A stretch of DNA of 64,000 bases from Ceraceosorus guamensis (GCF_003144195.1 NW_020290027.1:1-64000); one strand, 5' to 3'. Counted from the first letter of the stretch, positions 1 to 12,653 are shown. Made by a program: numbers and translations. Notes: generated by a model not told the origin, from the letters alone.

Positions 1-660
1 TCTTTTGTAGCATGTTTTCCCGATCACGCTATATTTCGACAGCACGTGCCTGCTGTCATCTCTCTCGACTAGGATCGAGCCTTTTGTGCAATTCTTTTCG
101 CCACATGTCACTCTCGCCCACGTCAAGATTCACCCCCTGAAGAAGGAGAAATGTCTTACTTTGCGTACTCGACACCAGCCATGAAAAGCACTCGAACTTT
201 CTTCCCCCCCGGCAAATTGTTGCCAGCTCTGCTGTATATAGTCACTCGGCAAGTCCGAGCTCGTGTATATCACAGCAATCTATGTCTCGTCCTAAAAAAA
301 AAAAAAAACGGCGTTTTCATTCGAGCCTATTCTTATCTTTCAGCGTGTAATCTCGAACATGCTCTTTAGTAGCGTGTTTTCCCGATCACACTATATTTTG
401 ACAGCACGTGCCTGCTGTCATCTCTCTCGACTAGGATCGAGCCTTTCGTGCAATTCTTTTCGCCACATGTCACTCTCGCCCACGTCAAGATTCACCCCCT
501 GAAGAAGGAGAAATGTCTTACTTTGCGTACTTGACACCAGCCATGAAAAGCACTCGAACTTTCTTCCCCCCTTGCAAACTGTTGCCAGCTCTGCTGTATA
601 TAGTCACTCGGCAAGTCCGAGCTTGTGTATATCACAGCAATTGATGTCTTGTCCTAAAAA
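1..660. repeat. Direct repeat of about 362 bp (second copy partial)
   Basis: Bases 13-299 recur at 375-661, an offset of 362 bp, with roughly 96% identity by eye. Each copy holds a TATA-like 'gctgtatata' stretch followed by an A-rich run. Most mismatches are C/T or G/A changes at CpG. The unit could be LTR- or promoter-derived, since a Ty3/gypsy pol fossil lies 600 bp away, but I found no matching copy on the far side of that element. Copy one may begin before the window. Confidence 0.8.
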
Positions 661-661
661 G

Positions 662-1217
662 AAAACAATTGCTTTGCCTTGTTGCCTGGACTGGATCTCA
701 GTGTTCGGCCTGCGCCATGATAGAGCAGCAGTGTTGCGGTGCGCACTTGTCCCCGAAGGCTTCGTGCGGCTCCCTGTCACTGTGCACTGGGGTTTCATTT
801 CCTGGCCCTCTTTGGTTGCCGGAACAAAGCGAAGCTGGGAGTTTCCTTTTAAATAGATTGGCACAGCGATTCGGACACATCAAGTATTTCATGTTCCGTA
901 GTCACGCTTGCAAACGCACGGTCGATCAGCTCACCAAGCGGTCGGACTACACACCGTTTGTGAAGCTTTGTAATTCATGAACGATTGCTATAAACAAAGA
1001 ATGTTTTGGGTCGAGCGCCATAAACAAGCTGCGGACTCCCTTCGTCAGTGTCAACCGCCGGCAGCACCTTCATTTCTTATCATGAGCGGTGTTTATCATG
1101 AGCGGTGTAAGTCAAACGGAGGTGGTGGTAAGAAGCTGGCGTTTCAAGTGCTAAGTGGATGTTTGCTATAGGAACATATAGGGGCGCGTGCGTGCGTATC
1201 ATGTGACCATACACTAA
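662..1217. other. Gene-free stretch beside the retroelement
   Basis: Only short overlapping open frames with no recognisable protein. It may hold decayed 3' LTR sequence of the neighbouring minus-strand element, but no LTR pair could be matched. Confidence 0.4.
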
Positions 1218-3924
1218 CCCCCCCTATCCAACAGAACAATGTGGCGAAGAACGGAGAGAATAGAACGTGGCATTATGAAGGGGAGTAACGGACAGGAGCA
1301 CGACGGGTACGAAGGAGACGGGGCAACGCCGGAACGTGCGTAGCAACAATGTCAGGCTTGGGCTCTTGCGGCATGGGTGCGCGCTTCAAAAGGTCCACAT
1401 TGAAAACGGGATAACCAAAAACACCGTCCAAAGTATAATTTGGAGGTGAAGCGTGCAGAACGCGATACAGTCCAAGAAAGACAGGGTCCAATTTATGAGC
1501 GTTGTGGTTGCGAAGGAGTACCCAGTCCCCCTCCGCAAAAGTTGGAGCGGCGCAACGCTTCTTGTTGGTCGCTGTTGACTGAGAAATGCGAGCATGTAGA
1601 ACCTGGTCCGTAGCCCAACCGCGCAAGTCTGCAATCCTGTCCGCAAAATCCTGAGGACAAGCACTAGTGCCGGAAGGGGTCGGCAACGGCGCAGGATTAA
1701 AGCCATAGAGGTACTCGAAAGGCGACATGCCCGTGGAGCGGGAGGCGGACGCGTTCATTGCAAACTCAACGTGTGGCAAGGCGTTGTACCACCCGGACCG
1801 CTCTTGGCGCCTTTTGGCCAAGGTGGAACGCACAATTTGAATCGCGGTTTTGATGGCTCTTTTGGCTTGCGCATCAGTCTCTGGGTGCCAAGCCAAGGAC
1901 ATTTTCAAGTCTGTTGATAGATGGGACATGGCGCGTTGCCGCATGTCAGAGACAAAGCAAGGATTGCGGTCGGAAACAATCGATTTTGGCCATCCAAACA
2001 GAGGGTACATGTGTCTGAGGAGCAAGTTGGCGGCACCGCGGCCCGTGATGGCTTGGCGGCACGCGAGCAAACAAACCATCGTAGACGCGCGATCCACTAC
2101 AACCATGACGAAGTCAAAACCTCCCGCAATGGTTGGAAGAGGCCCAACAAAATCGATCGCGATGTGACGCCACACCCCGGTGGCCACGGTGAGGCTGCAA
2201 AGATACCCCTGTGTTGATTGTGTGGACGCCTTGGTAGAGGAGCACGTGGTGCATCGATCGCAAAAGGACACCGTATCACGGACCATGTGCGGCCACCAAT
2301 AGACGTTGCGCATGAACGCAATGGTATAACGAGCACCTTGGTGACCAACTGCGTCATGCGTTTGCTGGAGGATCGAAGGGATCTGGTCCGCGGGCACTGC
2401 GATTTGCTCTGCCGAGTCTTTTGCGAGAACCCAAAGATGATCACCGTGCCATGCGCACAAATTTGGGTACCTATCCGGATTTTGATACACTGGTCCGAGA
2501 ACTGGGTTGGCCGCGTACGCCTCTGACCAGTCGGGGAAAACCGCAGGAACTTCCGCGACGTGAACTTTGAAGGGGTCTTCCTCCTTCTCGGCGCACGGGT
2601 CGACCAGGACGTTGTCCGGGCTACTAAATGCGTCCAGGTATTCCATTAGCAATTTACTGAAGTAGTCCGCGACTTGATTGTCAGCACGATCGACATGCAC
2701 CCAAGATACGACGTAGAAATTCATAAGGAACTCGTTCCAACAATATGAACGGCCCTTTAGTTCCTTAGACTTCGTAACGATGTCAGACAAAGCCTTATTG
2801 TCGGTGACAATGGTGATTGGCAACCCCAGCAACTGATCTCGGTTTGCATCAAGAAGTGTGATGACTGCAAGTAGCTCTTGATCATGAGTTGACCACCCAA
2901 AACACCCGCCAACTCCATTGATAGATGCGTCGGTGACAACCCAGATTGGCACATTGAGCTGCGAGTCGATGGGTGCCAACGCAACGCAGTGATTGAGCAA
3001 GGCTTTTGTCTGGCAAAAACTTTCCATGCAGAGGGGTGTCATATCAAAACGCCCGTCTGTGCGGTTGAGAATGGCCGTGACAGGCGCCAGCACGGTGGCA
3101 ATATCAGGGAGATGGGAGGCTACGTAGTTGACCATGCCCACAAAGGATTGAAGCTGTTTGAGCGTCCCAGGTACCGGATGTGCTTGAATGTCGTACGCTT
3201 TGCGGGGATCAATGTGGACGCCATTGCGGTCAGCTTGATAGCCGAGAACTGTGAGTTTACGAGCGGCCCACACGGCTTTGCTATGCGAGATGTAGTAACG
3301 GTGTGCTTGCAACCTCTCAAATACCCACCGCAGCGTGGCTACGTGATCCTTTGCTTCCGTAATACACCAACTGTTATCAACGTACATGAATACACCCTTG
3401 GGCCTACCCTCCATTCCAGCTACGCGGTCCATGTTGCGCTGCTGGGTAGCTGCCGCATTTCTATCGCCTTGTTGCATGATGTGCCAATTGATGACACCAA
3501 TGGGGGTCATGGTGGACATGTGCTGTACGTGATCTGCTCGTATGCAAGTCTGATGAAAGGCATCAGGGGAGTCAAACTCTGTGCCCACCTGACCACGACC
3601 GATTTGTTGCGCCACCTCCTTGCAGATGAGCTTAACGTTAGGTGGAGGATATAGATCCTTGACAGTGACAGAGTCTCGACCGCAGAGATTGGACACAAAC
3701 CGTGCTTTATCGGGCCTGTCCGGCTTTGGTCTGGCCATGATGCTCGTGGCCATGATGCTCGTGGCCGCCGTAACGCTGCTGGACTGAGTCCATATGCCGG
3801 CCTTGAGGTAGCGAGCAGCGAGGTCGTAAAACTGCTCAAGAAAGGCGGCTGGTATATTGTATGACTTGGAGAGCTGTTTCCTGCCCACGTCACGTGACCA
3901 TACAAGCGGTCGCTGCTGAGTCAT
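1218..3924 (-). mobile_element. Ty3/gypsy LTR retrotransposon fossil, pol region
   Basis: One long minus-strand frame (1273-3924, 883 codons) encodes, in order, a reverse transcriptase region, an RNase H region, an HHCC-type integrase zinc-binding segment, an integrase core and a C-terminal segment like those that follow Ty3 integrases. The order RT-RNaseH-integrase is that of Metaviridae (Ty3/gypsy). A G-rich tract on the element strand at about 1218-1224, just past the pol end, is placed like a polypurine tract. No gag or protease is visible, and the frame starts inside or just before the reverse transcriptase, so the copy is incomplete and looks like a truncated relic. Its long open frame suggests it is not ancient. 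No LTR pair or target-site duplication could be assigned. Confidence 0.85.
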
Positions 3925-4047
3925 GCGATGTCCATCGACATGGATGCTGCCTACAATGTTAGTCGCAAGCTTGCGCTCATCACCCGCCTCGCCAGCGACT
4001 TAGTCAATGGCGAATTCGATCCTCCACACGCTCTAAATAAAATATAA
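3901..4047 (+). other. Possible short coding remnant next to the pol fossil
   Basis: A plus-strand frame runs from about 3898 to a stop at 4045-4047, with an ATG at 3928, and is followed by 'aataaa'-like sequence. Its composition (about 40 residues from the ATG) looks protein-like, but I recognise no family. It could be the end of a host exon or part of another element, or chance. Confidence 0.15.
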
Positions 4048-4442
4048 ATAAAAGCAACCATAGACCCTTCCCACTCATGAGCAGGGCCACAGTGCAAGAA
4101 AAGTGGTCATCACGGCATCAAATTACATCGACCGACCGCAACAGAGACTGTCGAAAGCGAGGCTCTCTGTGGCCAGTTTCCCTCTGCGATTTGCACCCAG
4201 ACAAACTTTGGGCACATTTTGGAACGAGGCGTGCTCAGGACATCAGGCCAAGCACCGCAGAGTGCACAGCATACTGCATGCTCACTCGATGGATCGGCAT
4301 GATGCTGTATCCAACAGAATGCAATTGATCTCAGAACGTGGGAGGAAGTGCTCTCTCGTGTACGATCGCGACCTTCCACGGGAACGCAACGCCATTTCAT
4401 TCGTTCGGCTTGTCTCGCAGGAATGCAGAAACAGCAATCATC
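4048..4442. other. Gene-free stretch
   Basis: Intergenic DNA between the retroelement and the 3' end of the minus-strand gene ending at 4443. The open frames here overlap each other and show no protein family. Confidence 0.5.
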
Positions 4443-7400
4443 TCAACTTCGTTGCAGGAGAGTATCCAAGGGAGACAGGGAGAGATCGTAAAGAGGTAGT
4501 GGTTGAAAGGCCTCAGGGTAGCGAGCGCACAAGATAGCATCTTCTTGAAGTAGCCTCACTTCTAGCCGCCGGACACTATCCCAACGCTTGAGAACGAGAT
4601 TGAACAAAAAGTAGTCGAGGTGGATGCAGTGCATAAGCAGGTCGAATCGCTCGCGATTTTCGGGCCCGAGATGCGAGAACTCCAAGCCCGATGATGATGC
4701 CGTTTGCGAAGAGGGTGTAGTGGCTCCAGTCACGTTGCCAGAAGCATTCTGGCTACGTGAGTCTGGCACATTATGCCAAATGGCTTGCGTTGTGTTTTCC
4801 GATTGCGGTGCAGGCGGTGCAGGAGTGGTGGGCCAAGTCGTGCTCGCAAACGCCGAGTCCCACGGGCCGTGGTACCCACTGCCATTTTCCGGGATTGGAT
4901 GTTGGCCGAGATCCGGCATCCAATCAGACCCATCACCGCTTCGAGGCGAGTCTGTCCAGATGTCATGCACGCTCTTCTCCTGCAATCCCATCAAATATGG
5001 TTTGCAAATGACTCTCTCTAAGTCTTCGAAAGGCACTCGCGAGGTGAAGGCGTGCCGAGCCAGCGGGTACAGCTGGGCGTATGTGCCAATGTCAATCTCC
5101 GGGTGGCTGGCCTCGCCCAAAAAGTAAACGACGTGCTGATGATCTGGACGGCTGTCGACACCAATAAAGTCGGGGTAGATGTTGCCGACTGCTCTTAGCC
5201 AGGCACATGTGAATCGGGACGCTCGCATGAAACCAGCCATGCCTACCAAACGCGCGTGGAGCGCCTCCAGATGCAGGCCGACGAACTCCACTCGCATTTG
5301 GGCAGTCGTTGCTGCGTAATTTGGCAAAATTTGTTCATACCGGGCGAGGCCTCCCTCCACGTTCCCGGTGTTCAAAGCTTGGCTTCCGACATACTCGGCG
5401 TCGCGCCTCCCGTGAAGCTGGCCTAGACGATGGGCTACCCCGGCAACACGCTCTTCGTGCCCTGGAAGGCCTTGGAAAGAGTTGAGCCGAACGAGATGAG
5501 GCGGCTCCCGGCCATCGTATCTTGAAGGTCGCAGACCTATGCGGTCGCTCAAGCTGCGATAGAGAGAAAATTTTAGAAATTGCAGATTCGGTTCTGTACG
5601 TCGTTCCCAGCTCACTGTTCGTCTCTGGTCCGGAGCTGTGCGTCGAATGCGTGTGACAGCCGACTGAGGTCGCCGATGCTTAGCTAGGTGACAACAGCGA
5701 CGAAAACGACTAGCCAATGGTCAGTCACTTATTGCTGTTCTCTCCGCCGTGTCACTGAGCATCTCACACTTTTGGCGAGTTCTGCTAACGCTTCGATCGA
5801 AATTTTTGGTTGCTGCTGGTCTTGCCGCTGGCCGTGAGGTTCGGAGCGGTCTTCCCCAACCCCAGTGCCAGAGTGTTCTCGGTCATTTTGAATTTCGGCA
5901 CCGCTCAAGCGCTTCCCTTTTTTGTTTCCAGCGCTTCCTGACGCTTCCCTATTCGTGACAGTTTTCGTGCTGAGCCAAGTGAACTCGTTGGTGTCACAGA
6001 TGCTAGCACGGCCATCCTCGTCACGCAGAATGGAGCCGTCGCGATTGTGGAAGCTCACGCGAAGCCGCCTTTCCGTGCATTTGTAGGAGAGATTTGAGTA
6101 TAGAAAAGTAAGAACTAAAAGACGAACATAGACAGAGGCAGCTCCCATGACTCACAAATTGCAAAGCCGTATGTCCTTCTCCTTTTTCAGAGCTGATCGA
6201 GCTATCAGGAACGCGAGTGGTCGTCCCGGTGATCCAGAAGCGTCTTTGATCTTGTCGCGCCACAAAAACCTCCCACGTCCGCCGTCCGACTGTGGATTTT
6301 GAAGGTGTCCGATGACTGCTTCTTTTATTGCCGATTTTGGGTCATCCGCATACTCCACCATTGAATCAAAGAGCCAGTGGTCATTCTCGTCCTTGCGCTG
6401 GACGAACAAAAGCGCATATCCGCCCTCGAGCACGTCAGGATCTGTGAAAGAAGTATGGCAAGGTCATTGTAATCAAGGTTTCATGGCTGGTCCTTTGCAA
6501 CATGACATGAGGATGTCAGCACGCACGACGAACATTTGGAAACGCCTCGATGGCGAGATGAAATTGGCCCTTAGATCCTTGCTTGACAGTTGAGCCCTCG
6601 GAAGGAACCACTCTGAATTTGTCTTGTCTGTCATGCGGAGGCAAGCACACGTACGCTTTGAGGCCGGTAAAGTTCTCTTTGGAGGCATGGCGCAAGGTTT
6701 CTGGGAACAGGCATGTCAGCAGATGCGGAAGCTGACACGGACTGCACTCACTTCCAGAGTAGGTGCGTGAGCACAGTGCGCTCATGAGAAAGCCATGGCG
6801 CTCGAAATTGACGTTGGGCGTGGGCGCACCAGCAAAGCCGGCAGGAAGGGGCGGCTCGTGAGCTAGCACCTCTGAAATTACCCGAGTATCGAGACTGTAC
6901 GGTGTCTGCTGTATAGCATCCAGGTGCTCTTCCGTTGGAAAGGTGGCGCTTTCGGCAGCATGAATTCCTGGCCCAGCTGTGAAGAAGACATACGCACATG
7001 AAATGCTGCGCCTTGACTGAGGTAATCCTCAGCGACTCACGCAGCAATTCTACTGCAGCATTCCGTCGCTCATGTGCGTGATTTTGACCTTGCAAGCCGC
7101 TCATTTGAGAGATTGTAGACCCTGATTGGGTCGAATGAGCTGCGGCGATGGTCTGAGATCTTGCACGACTATCGATCGGTATTGGCCCCGAGCGAAATTG
7201 TGCCAAGTCAGAGTCTTCGATTTGCCTTGGGCGCTTTGCGGTGGGTGTCGGGCCAGAGACGACTGCGCCTGTGTGAGCGGTGTGGGATCTCTGCCGACCT
7301 TGCGTGTGTGGAGCCAGCTGAGTGGGACCGTACATTTGCGTCGTCATGTAGGTCGGCAGCAGATCCTCATGCTCCCAGTCATGGTTCCACCTAGCCTCGG

Positions 7401-7461
7401 GCGCATGTGCGCGCCACACAGGCGGCCATTGCGGCGAAGTATTGGAACGGGATGGGTCCAT
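4443..7461 (-). CDS. Unrecognised seven-exon protein (861 aa)
   Basis: Manual model: exons 7041-7461, 6752-6976, 6527-6700, 6156-6441, 5768-6068, 5616-5683 and 4443-5553, all on the minus strand. The exons sum to 862 whole codons and every junction keeps phase, which supports the model. The N-terminal 140 residues are polar, with His, Gln and Ser and a small basic 'AKRPRQ' patch that could be a nuclear signal. The middle (about residues 215-360) looks like a compact beta-rich domain containing 'GQFHLAIEAFP' and 'GGYALLFVQRKDENDHW'. A Lys/Gly/Gln-rich linker follows. The last exon holds a long helical-looking region, a Ser/Thr/Pro/Asn-rich linker and a final helical segment. I recognise no family. 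A transcription regulator is possible from the basic patch and linkers, but this is a guess. The intron before exon 5 needs an AAG acceptor. Splitting into two genes is possible but less likely given the phase agreement. Confidence 0.6.
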
Positions 7462-8848
7462 GTTGATGTGAAGTCCGCTGCGACGTCTTCGGATAGTAGA
7501 GGATCGACGTGCGAATTGAGAGCCTCAGAAGGTGTCCATCACCCACACCATGGGAGCCGCAGCGCTGAGGCTCAACTGGGTGCTTGCGTTGAAAATGGGT
7601 CTCGTAGGACGTTTATTCAGGCGTGGCTTTATGGGCACTTCCAAGCGCTGTCAAGGCTCCGAAGTCTTGGACGCCATTCTGCCTACCAGTGAGTTCTGGA
7701 GGTCGACTGCATCAATGTCACGTCCGTGGCCCTGGATGTACTTCGGCCACAGCTGCCAACACAAAGCAACGCAAGGTCAGTCAGTACCTAATCCATCAGG
7801 CGCCATCGCATGAAGCCCGTACGTTCTGCCCGCGAGCCTCCACAAGGTGGTTCGCTTTGGAACAGTGCCCGATTGAGGTGCATTATCATGAACCTAGGTG
7901 GGACATGCCTTCTGTATCGAGGGGGGCACTGGACCTGCCTCTACAAGAATGTTCTGGCTGGCTTCGCCGTGCAGATTTTAGCGCGGCAGGCCGATAGGAC
8001 CGGTCCCTCTTGCGTCGGAGTGAGAACGAGCCGCATGATCCTACAGCGGGCGCGCCACCAAGCGAGGTCCACCTCTGCAGGCAATCGTGAATCGTGAATG
8101 GTCAATTCTGAATGATGGATGCGTGCCTAGCAGCGCCTGCTCACGCTCGTGCTGTCAATGGACCTTCGACCTGGTTCGCCGCACTCTCATCCCAGGCTGC
8201 GCAGAGAGAGTGCCAACCGGTCTCCCTTGTAGAGGCCACTTGGTAAGGTCTCCGAGCTGTTGAGCTCGTTCACAGACTCTGAGGCCAGCGGGCGTTTGGG
8301 CCCATTTGGCTGTGCAGCACGCGCCAAGCGTTCAATTGCGCGAGCGAGATCAGACTAACAATTCAAAGTCTCAAACGCCGCTGTGCCAGGGTATCACCAG
8401 TGTATTTGTGCGCACCAACTCACTGCAAACGACCCCAAACTCCGCCACGCACCCGCGTCTTGATCCAAGGATTATTCCTTCCACAAGACCTGATAGATGG
8501 ACAAGAGGATCAGCATACCGGTGCAGCGGCCAAGATGAGCTTCTGACACGAGTGTGTCTCAATCAAGGGCTCTTCATGAAAGCATGTCGACACTGCGCGC
8601 ATGCGCTCGTTCGTAATTTGACCTGCGGGCCTCGCTCGACAGCGCACTCGCATGTGCAGTGAGATTACCCACGCACTTGATAGACGGACTGGTCCTTGCT
8701 CGCTCAGGCGAGGATCTGCCTTCAAGACCGCCTCTTGATGGCTCCTCGTCGCTCCTCATAGCCTCACATTCACCCGGACATCATTTCACGCCGTGCAACT
8801 CCATTGGATATCACCAATCAGTCTTCCTTTCTGCCCATCTAATGAGAA
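7462..8848. other. Intergenic region
   Basis: About 1.4 kb between two divergent genes, so probably both promoters. Open frames occur on both strands, but none resembles a protein family. An 'aatcgtgaatcgtgaatgg' motif lies near 8087-8101. Confidence 0.5.
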
Positions 8849-10155
8849 ATGCCGAATCGAGCACGTCCCTACCCTGCGCCCCGCGCACCTCTCATCGAGC
8901 TTCGTGAAGAGAGGTACGACGAAGGCCTTTGTATGCTGGCTCTACGGTCCGATTGTCTTTTCATCCAGCAAAACTGCGATCGCGGCGAGACAGAGTTGGA
9001 CGGCACACTTGACAAGTCGGGAGCAGCTAGCCCGATATGCGACTGGTCTTTGCGAGGTACGCCAACAGATCCCTTCGGGGATCCGCAACGACCGGCCGAC
9101 TGTACCCCTCCGGGCGCGCAAGAGTACACATGCGACAATCGGTACCACGAAAACGAGGTGCAAGGAGAGCCGTATCTATGTGCATGCGGAGCGCACCTCT
9201 CGAACTCCACTTCTTGCCCCGGCAGGTGTGACTCGCCCATGTCGGCGGCATTCTCTACTTCTTGCAATCTTGTCATGCTGCCCAGTCCCGGCAAGGGTGA
9301 GTGCTCGTTGAGAGCCTGACGCGTTAGAAATGACCACACTCATCATTGACTGGTTGCACGATCTACTTCCAGGCAACTTCACTGGAGATGCTGCTCAAGG
9401 GGCGTGCTTGTCTGCGGCCGGCTCGCGGCAACTTCCTTCAGGCGGGCAGACGATCTTCGACGGCATAGGTGAGATCTGCCATGCTCACTGTCGGCATGAT
9501 GAACGCTGCAATGTTCATAGCGTCTTCCTCTCGTTTTGCAGGTTTGGAGTATCGTTGCGACAATCGCGCGTTCGACTTCACCTTCAAGATTCCTACTCGA
9601 GCCCTGTGTAGCTGCGATGGCGCCCTCGACCTGGCACAACTCGGCTTGAACGACAAGTCTGGCGTCAATGCTAATGCTTGTGGATTGGCAGAGCGCCAGA
9701 ATCATCCACTTGCTGCCGGGCACATCGGCGCTGGCGGAGTCGTTGGAATCGTGCTTGGGACGATGAGTTTCCTAGCGCTGTGCGGGACAATCGCTACCGT
9801 GGCGCTTAGAAGACGCAAGAGTCCCGGTGAAGGACGCCATGTCGAAAGCGCAACCACGGCCTTTGCGCGCATCTGGGCAAGGACGAGAATGCACCGACGC
9901 GGTGGAGAAAACATCGAGCTCGCAACGACCTCAGTCAACAGCTCTGCTTCTGATACGCCATCTATAGCAACAGCTAGCACCTCGAACAGCGCTGAGACTG
10001 CCCTTTCTTTAGCTTCCTCTAGCAGCGACCGACAATTGACTTTTTCCGGATCTGCAACAAGCTCAGCGAACACCTCTGTCGAAGGGCTTGACGCGCAACA
10101 GGAGAGGCAGACGTCGCGAGTGCTGGAGGAGCAAGTGGAGCCGAGTTCCAAGTAG
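8849..10155 (+). CDS. Putative type I membrane protein with duplicated Cys module
   Basis: Model: exons 8849-9056, 9123-9296, 9373-9468 and 9542-10155, which sum to 364 whole codons. The extracellular part has two related modules. The first has 'EYTCDNR' followed by 'LCACGA', the second 'EYRCDNR' followed by 'LCSCDGA', and in both an intron falls just before the E-Y. One membrane span follows (around 'GVVGIVLGTMSFLALCG'), then an Arg/Lys stop-transfer stretch and a Ser/Thr-rich cytoplasmic tail of about 110 residues. This layout suits a cell-surface receptor-like or wall-sensing protein, but I recognise no family. The start is uncertain: the first ATG gives no signal peptide, so an upstream exon is likely. 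The first intron ends in AAG. Confidence 0.6.
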
Positions 10156-12647
10156 ATCGCAACGTCAAGACTATGAGCGACAGATAGATTGGACATCTCT
10201 GCCGGCTCGCACCACTACTCGACTTGGCGCAGAAGTTCAAGCAGTATGAACAATGTCTCTAGTACCTCCAAGCAGCTTCGACCAACGACGATAGCGAAGA
10301 ACTGCCTATCGACGAATGATGTCGACAAAGTTGCACCCTCGGCCACAATAGGCAGCGTCTTCCCTCGCATTGTCCCAAGGCACCCTCATGATATAGTTAT
10401 GGCATGAGTGCGCCCCTCTCTGTACCAGTAAGCTCCCGGATATCGCATGCACGCTTCGCTTTTGATGATCAGTGCTTGCTGGAGACTACCGGCCGAGCAC
10501 GCTTGCGAAATTGAACACGAGCACCAATTCGATGTTTGACGGGGGGACAAGACTCGCTATTTTGTAGAAGCGTTGCCGAAACAGCTGCGTGCCTGGCGAT
10601 AAAGACGCTGCTCTGGCACCAAGAACAATGACTTGCGGATCTGATGCCCCCCGTTGCTGAATCGAGGACTCGAAGATCCTCTACGGACATGTCCGAACCA
10701 GAACCTGCCTTCTTTGCTGTGAAGTGGTGTGATTGGAGTTGTGCCTGGTGGGCGAAGCTGCTCAGCTAATCCCCGCTATTCTTCATCAGACCTGCGTGCA
10801 GGGAGCGCGTTCCAGAGTCGACCAGGAGCAAAATCCGTTGCGCACGCGTTGCTCGCCGGTATGATTATCGAGAGTAATCACCACGCGGCAGAGCTGCACG
10901 TGCACGTGTGACGCCAACTTTAATCCGACAGCGCGCAGCAAGATGCATTTGGTCATCACAGCTGTACGGCCAGAGCCTCTTGCATAGCATGACGCAGCGG
11001 GCAGACCCAAGCGCTGTCGGAGCCGCTGATGGCTCCCAGAGCGCAACACTTAGCGAGACACATCTCATGCGTCCAGTGGGCATAGTGGTGTCTGAGCACT
11101 GCATGGCTGGAAAGGCTGAACGCTTCTAAGACAAATGCCAAGGCAAGAGTCTCTCCGTCTGCTCCAACGTAGAACCAATTTCCGAGGCGCTGACTTACTC
11201 TTGCGCATGCGCTTCGTCGCCTAGTGCACAAGGCGTTGCGCAACCTTTGCCTTAGCGTTCCGTGCCTAATTGCAGTTGCGATCACCAATGTGAATCGATT
11301 GCTGCGATGTCCAACTTGATGACTCACGGTCCCTCGCACCCGTTGCGTCGAGCGGTCCGGCTCACCCGCGATGAACGCCAAGCTCTAGTCTTTGCGGGTT
11401 GGAGAGCTTCGTCCTCCATGCTTTCGCTATTGCTATGAAAGATCTGTTGGACGCAATCGATAGTCTCGCTTGATATACGGCCAAGGCTCTTCGAAAGCAA
11501 AGTATGTGCGCGCTCTGCGCGCCAGGAGTACAGTGTGCCCCTGCAAGGCAAGCGGAAGGCTATTGCGGCAACGATCTGCCAGTTCTGACTGCCACGGGAC
11601 GCTTCTGGCAAGCCCGACCCTGTGGTGACAATGTATGACCGGTGGTCCCTCCACGCGTAGCGGTCCAGTGCGGTATTGCTCGCTGGCTCCAGCAGGCACA
11701 AGGGCACTCGCCAAGACCCGCAAGCGAGAGGCGTGTCGACAGTTGCATGCAAGCAGGAACGCGCGCGCAGAGTGATCACCGGCGTGCTGCGAGAGGACTC
11801 TGAATAAGTCCTTGGCTCTACTAGAGTGAGACGCCGGGCGAATGCAAAGCATGCGGCAAATCCATGAACGAGCGGCGGTCCAACCCTGTCCTTGTTTGCT
11901 TCGCTAGTTACGTCCGGATTGGGCGTGGTGGAAGACCGACGCGCGGGGAGCAAATGATTCTCTTGCCCAAAGCAGTAGTAGAGTAGAAGTAGTAACTGTG
12001 ATTGCAGTAGCTCTGTACCTGGAGAAATTGCGGCGTCTTCCCAGATACAGAAGGGGGCGAGCGAGCAAGTGTCATTTCGCTGTCGGACAGGGACATCTCC
12101 GCGAGAGAACTTGCCAAGTCAAAGAAGGGGCTCAGTAATTTTGGGAATGGCGGCCTCTCCCTATTTCGCGGCTTCGCCCTTTCGACCTGAGTAGCGGGGC
12201 TCCTAGCTCATTCTAAAAATGCCACCTGCACACACGGGCCGCAACGCCGTTACATGCGGCGGTGCATGGCCGTTGTGTTCGCAGGTCATTGGTGGACCCA
12301 CGAAGTCATGGACGCATGCGTAATTGTGGGTAGCTCTGCATGAGTCTCCGCCGTCCATGAAAGGCGTAACGAAATGTTCTGAAATGACGCCGTCACGCCG
12401 TCACGCCGTACACACCGAACTTGAACCTCAGATCGATTGAGCGCCTGGGTCATGGTCTGGTGGTGTCTCGTATTTGTCTTCCAAGCAGTTTGACATGAGC
12501 TGAAGCCGACCTGAACAGCTGATCCGTCAGGAGATGCTGGCCGATCTCTGTTGTCCTGCGCTCTAGACTTTTTGGGAGTCATCAGCTGCATGTCTCGCCA
12601 AGAGCTTTGCGCTTGTGACGCAACGGCTGCGAATGCGAGGGCGATCC
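10156..12647. other. Long intergenic region
   Basis: About 2.5 kb with no convincing gene. The longest frame (minus strand, 11324-11953, about 209 codons) overlaps others and is Arg/Ser/Ala-rich without a family match, so I do not call it. Confidence 0.45.
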
Positions 12648-12653
12648 TATAAG
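12647..12653 (+). promoter_or_regulatory. TATA-like box
   Basis: 'ctataag' lies about 110 bp upstream of the ATG of the secreted glycosidase at 12761, a plausible core-promoter distance. Confidence 0.3.

Noticed and set aside
286-308. A-run at the end of repeat copy 1 as the tail of a retroposon
   Set aside because: The second copy has only a short A-rich stretch and no target-site duplication is visible, so a tail is not supported.
11324-11953. Minus-strand frame of about 209 codons
   Set aside because: No recognisable motif, strong Arg/Ser/Ala bias and several competing frames in the same DNA.
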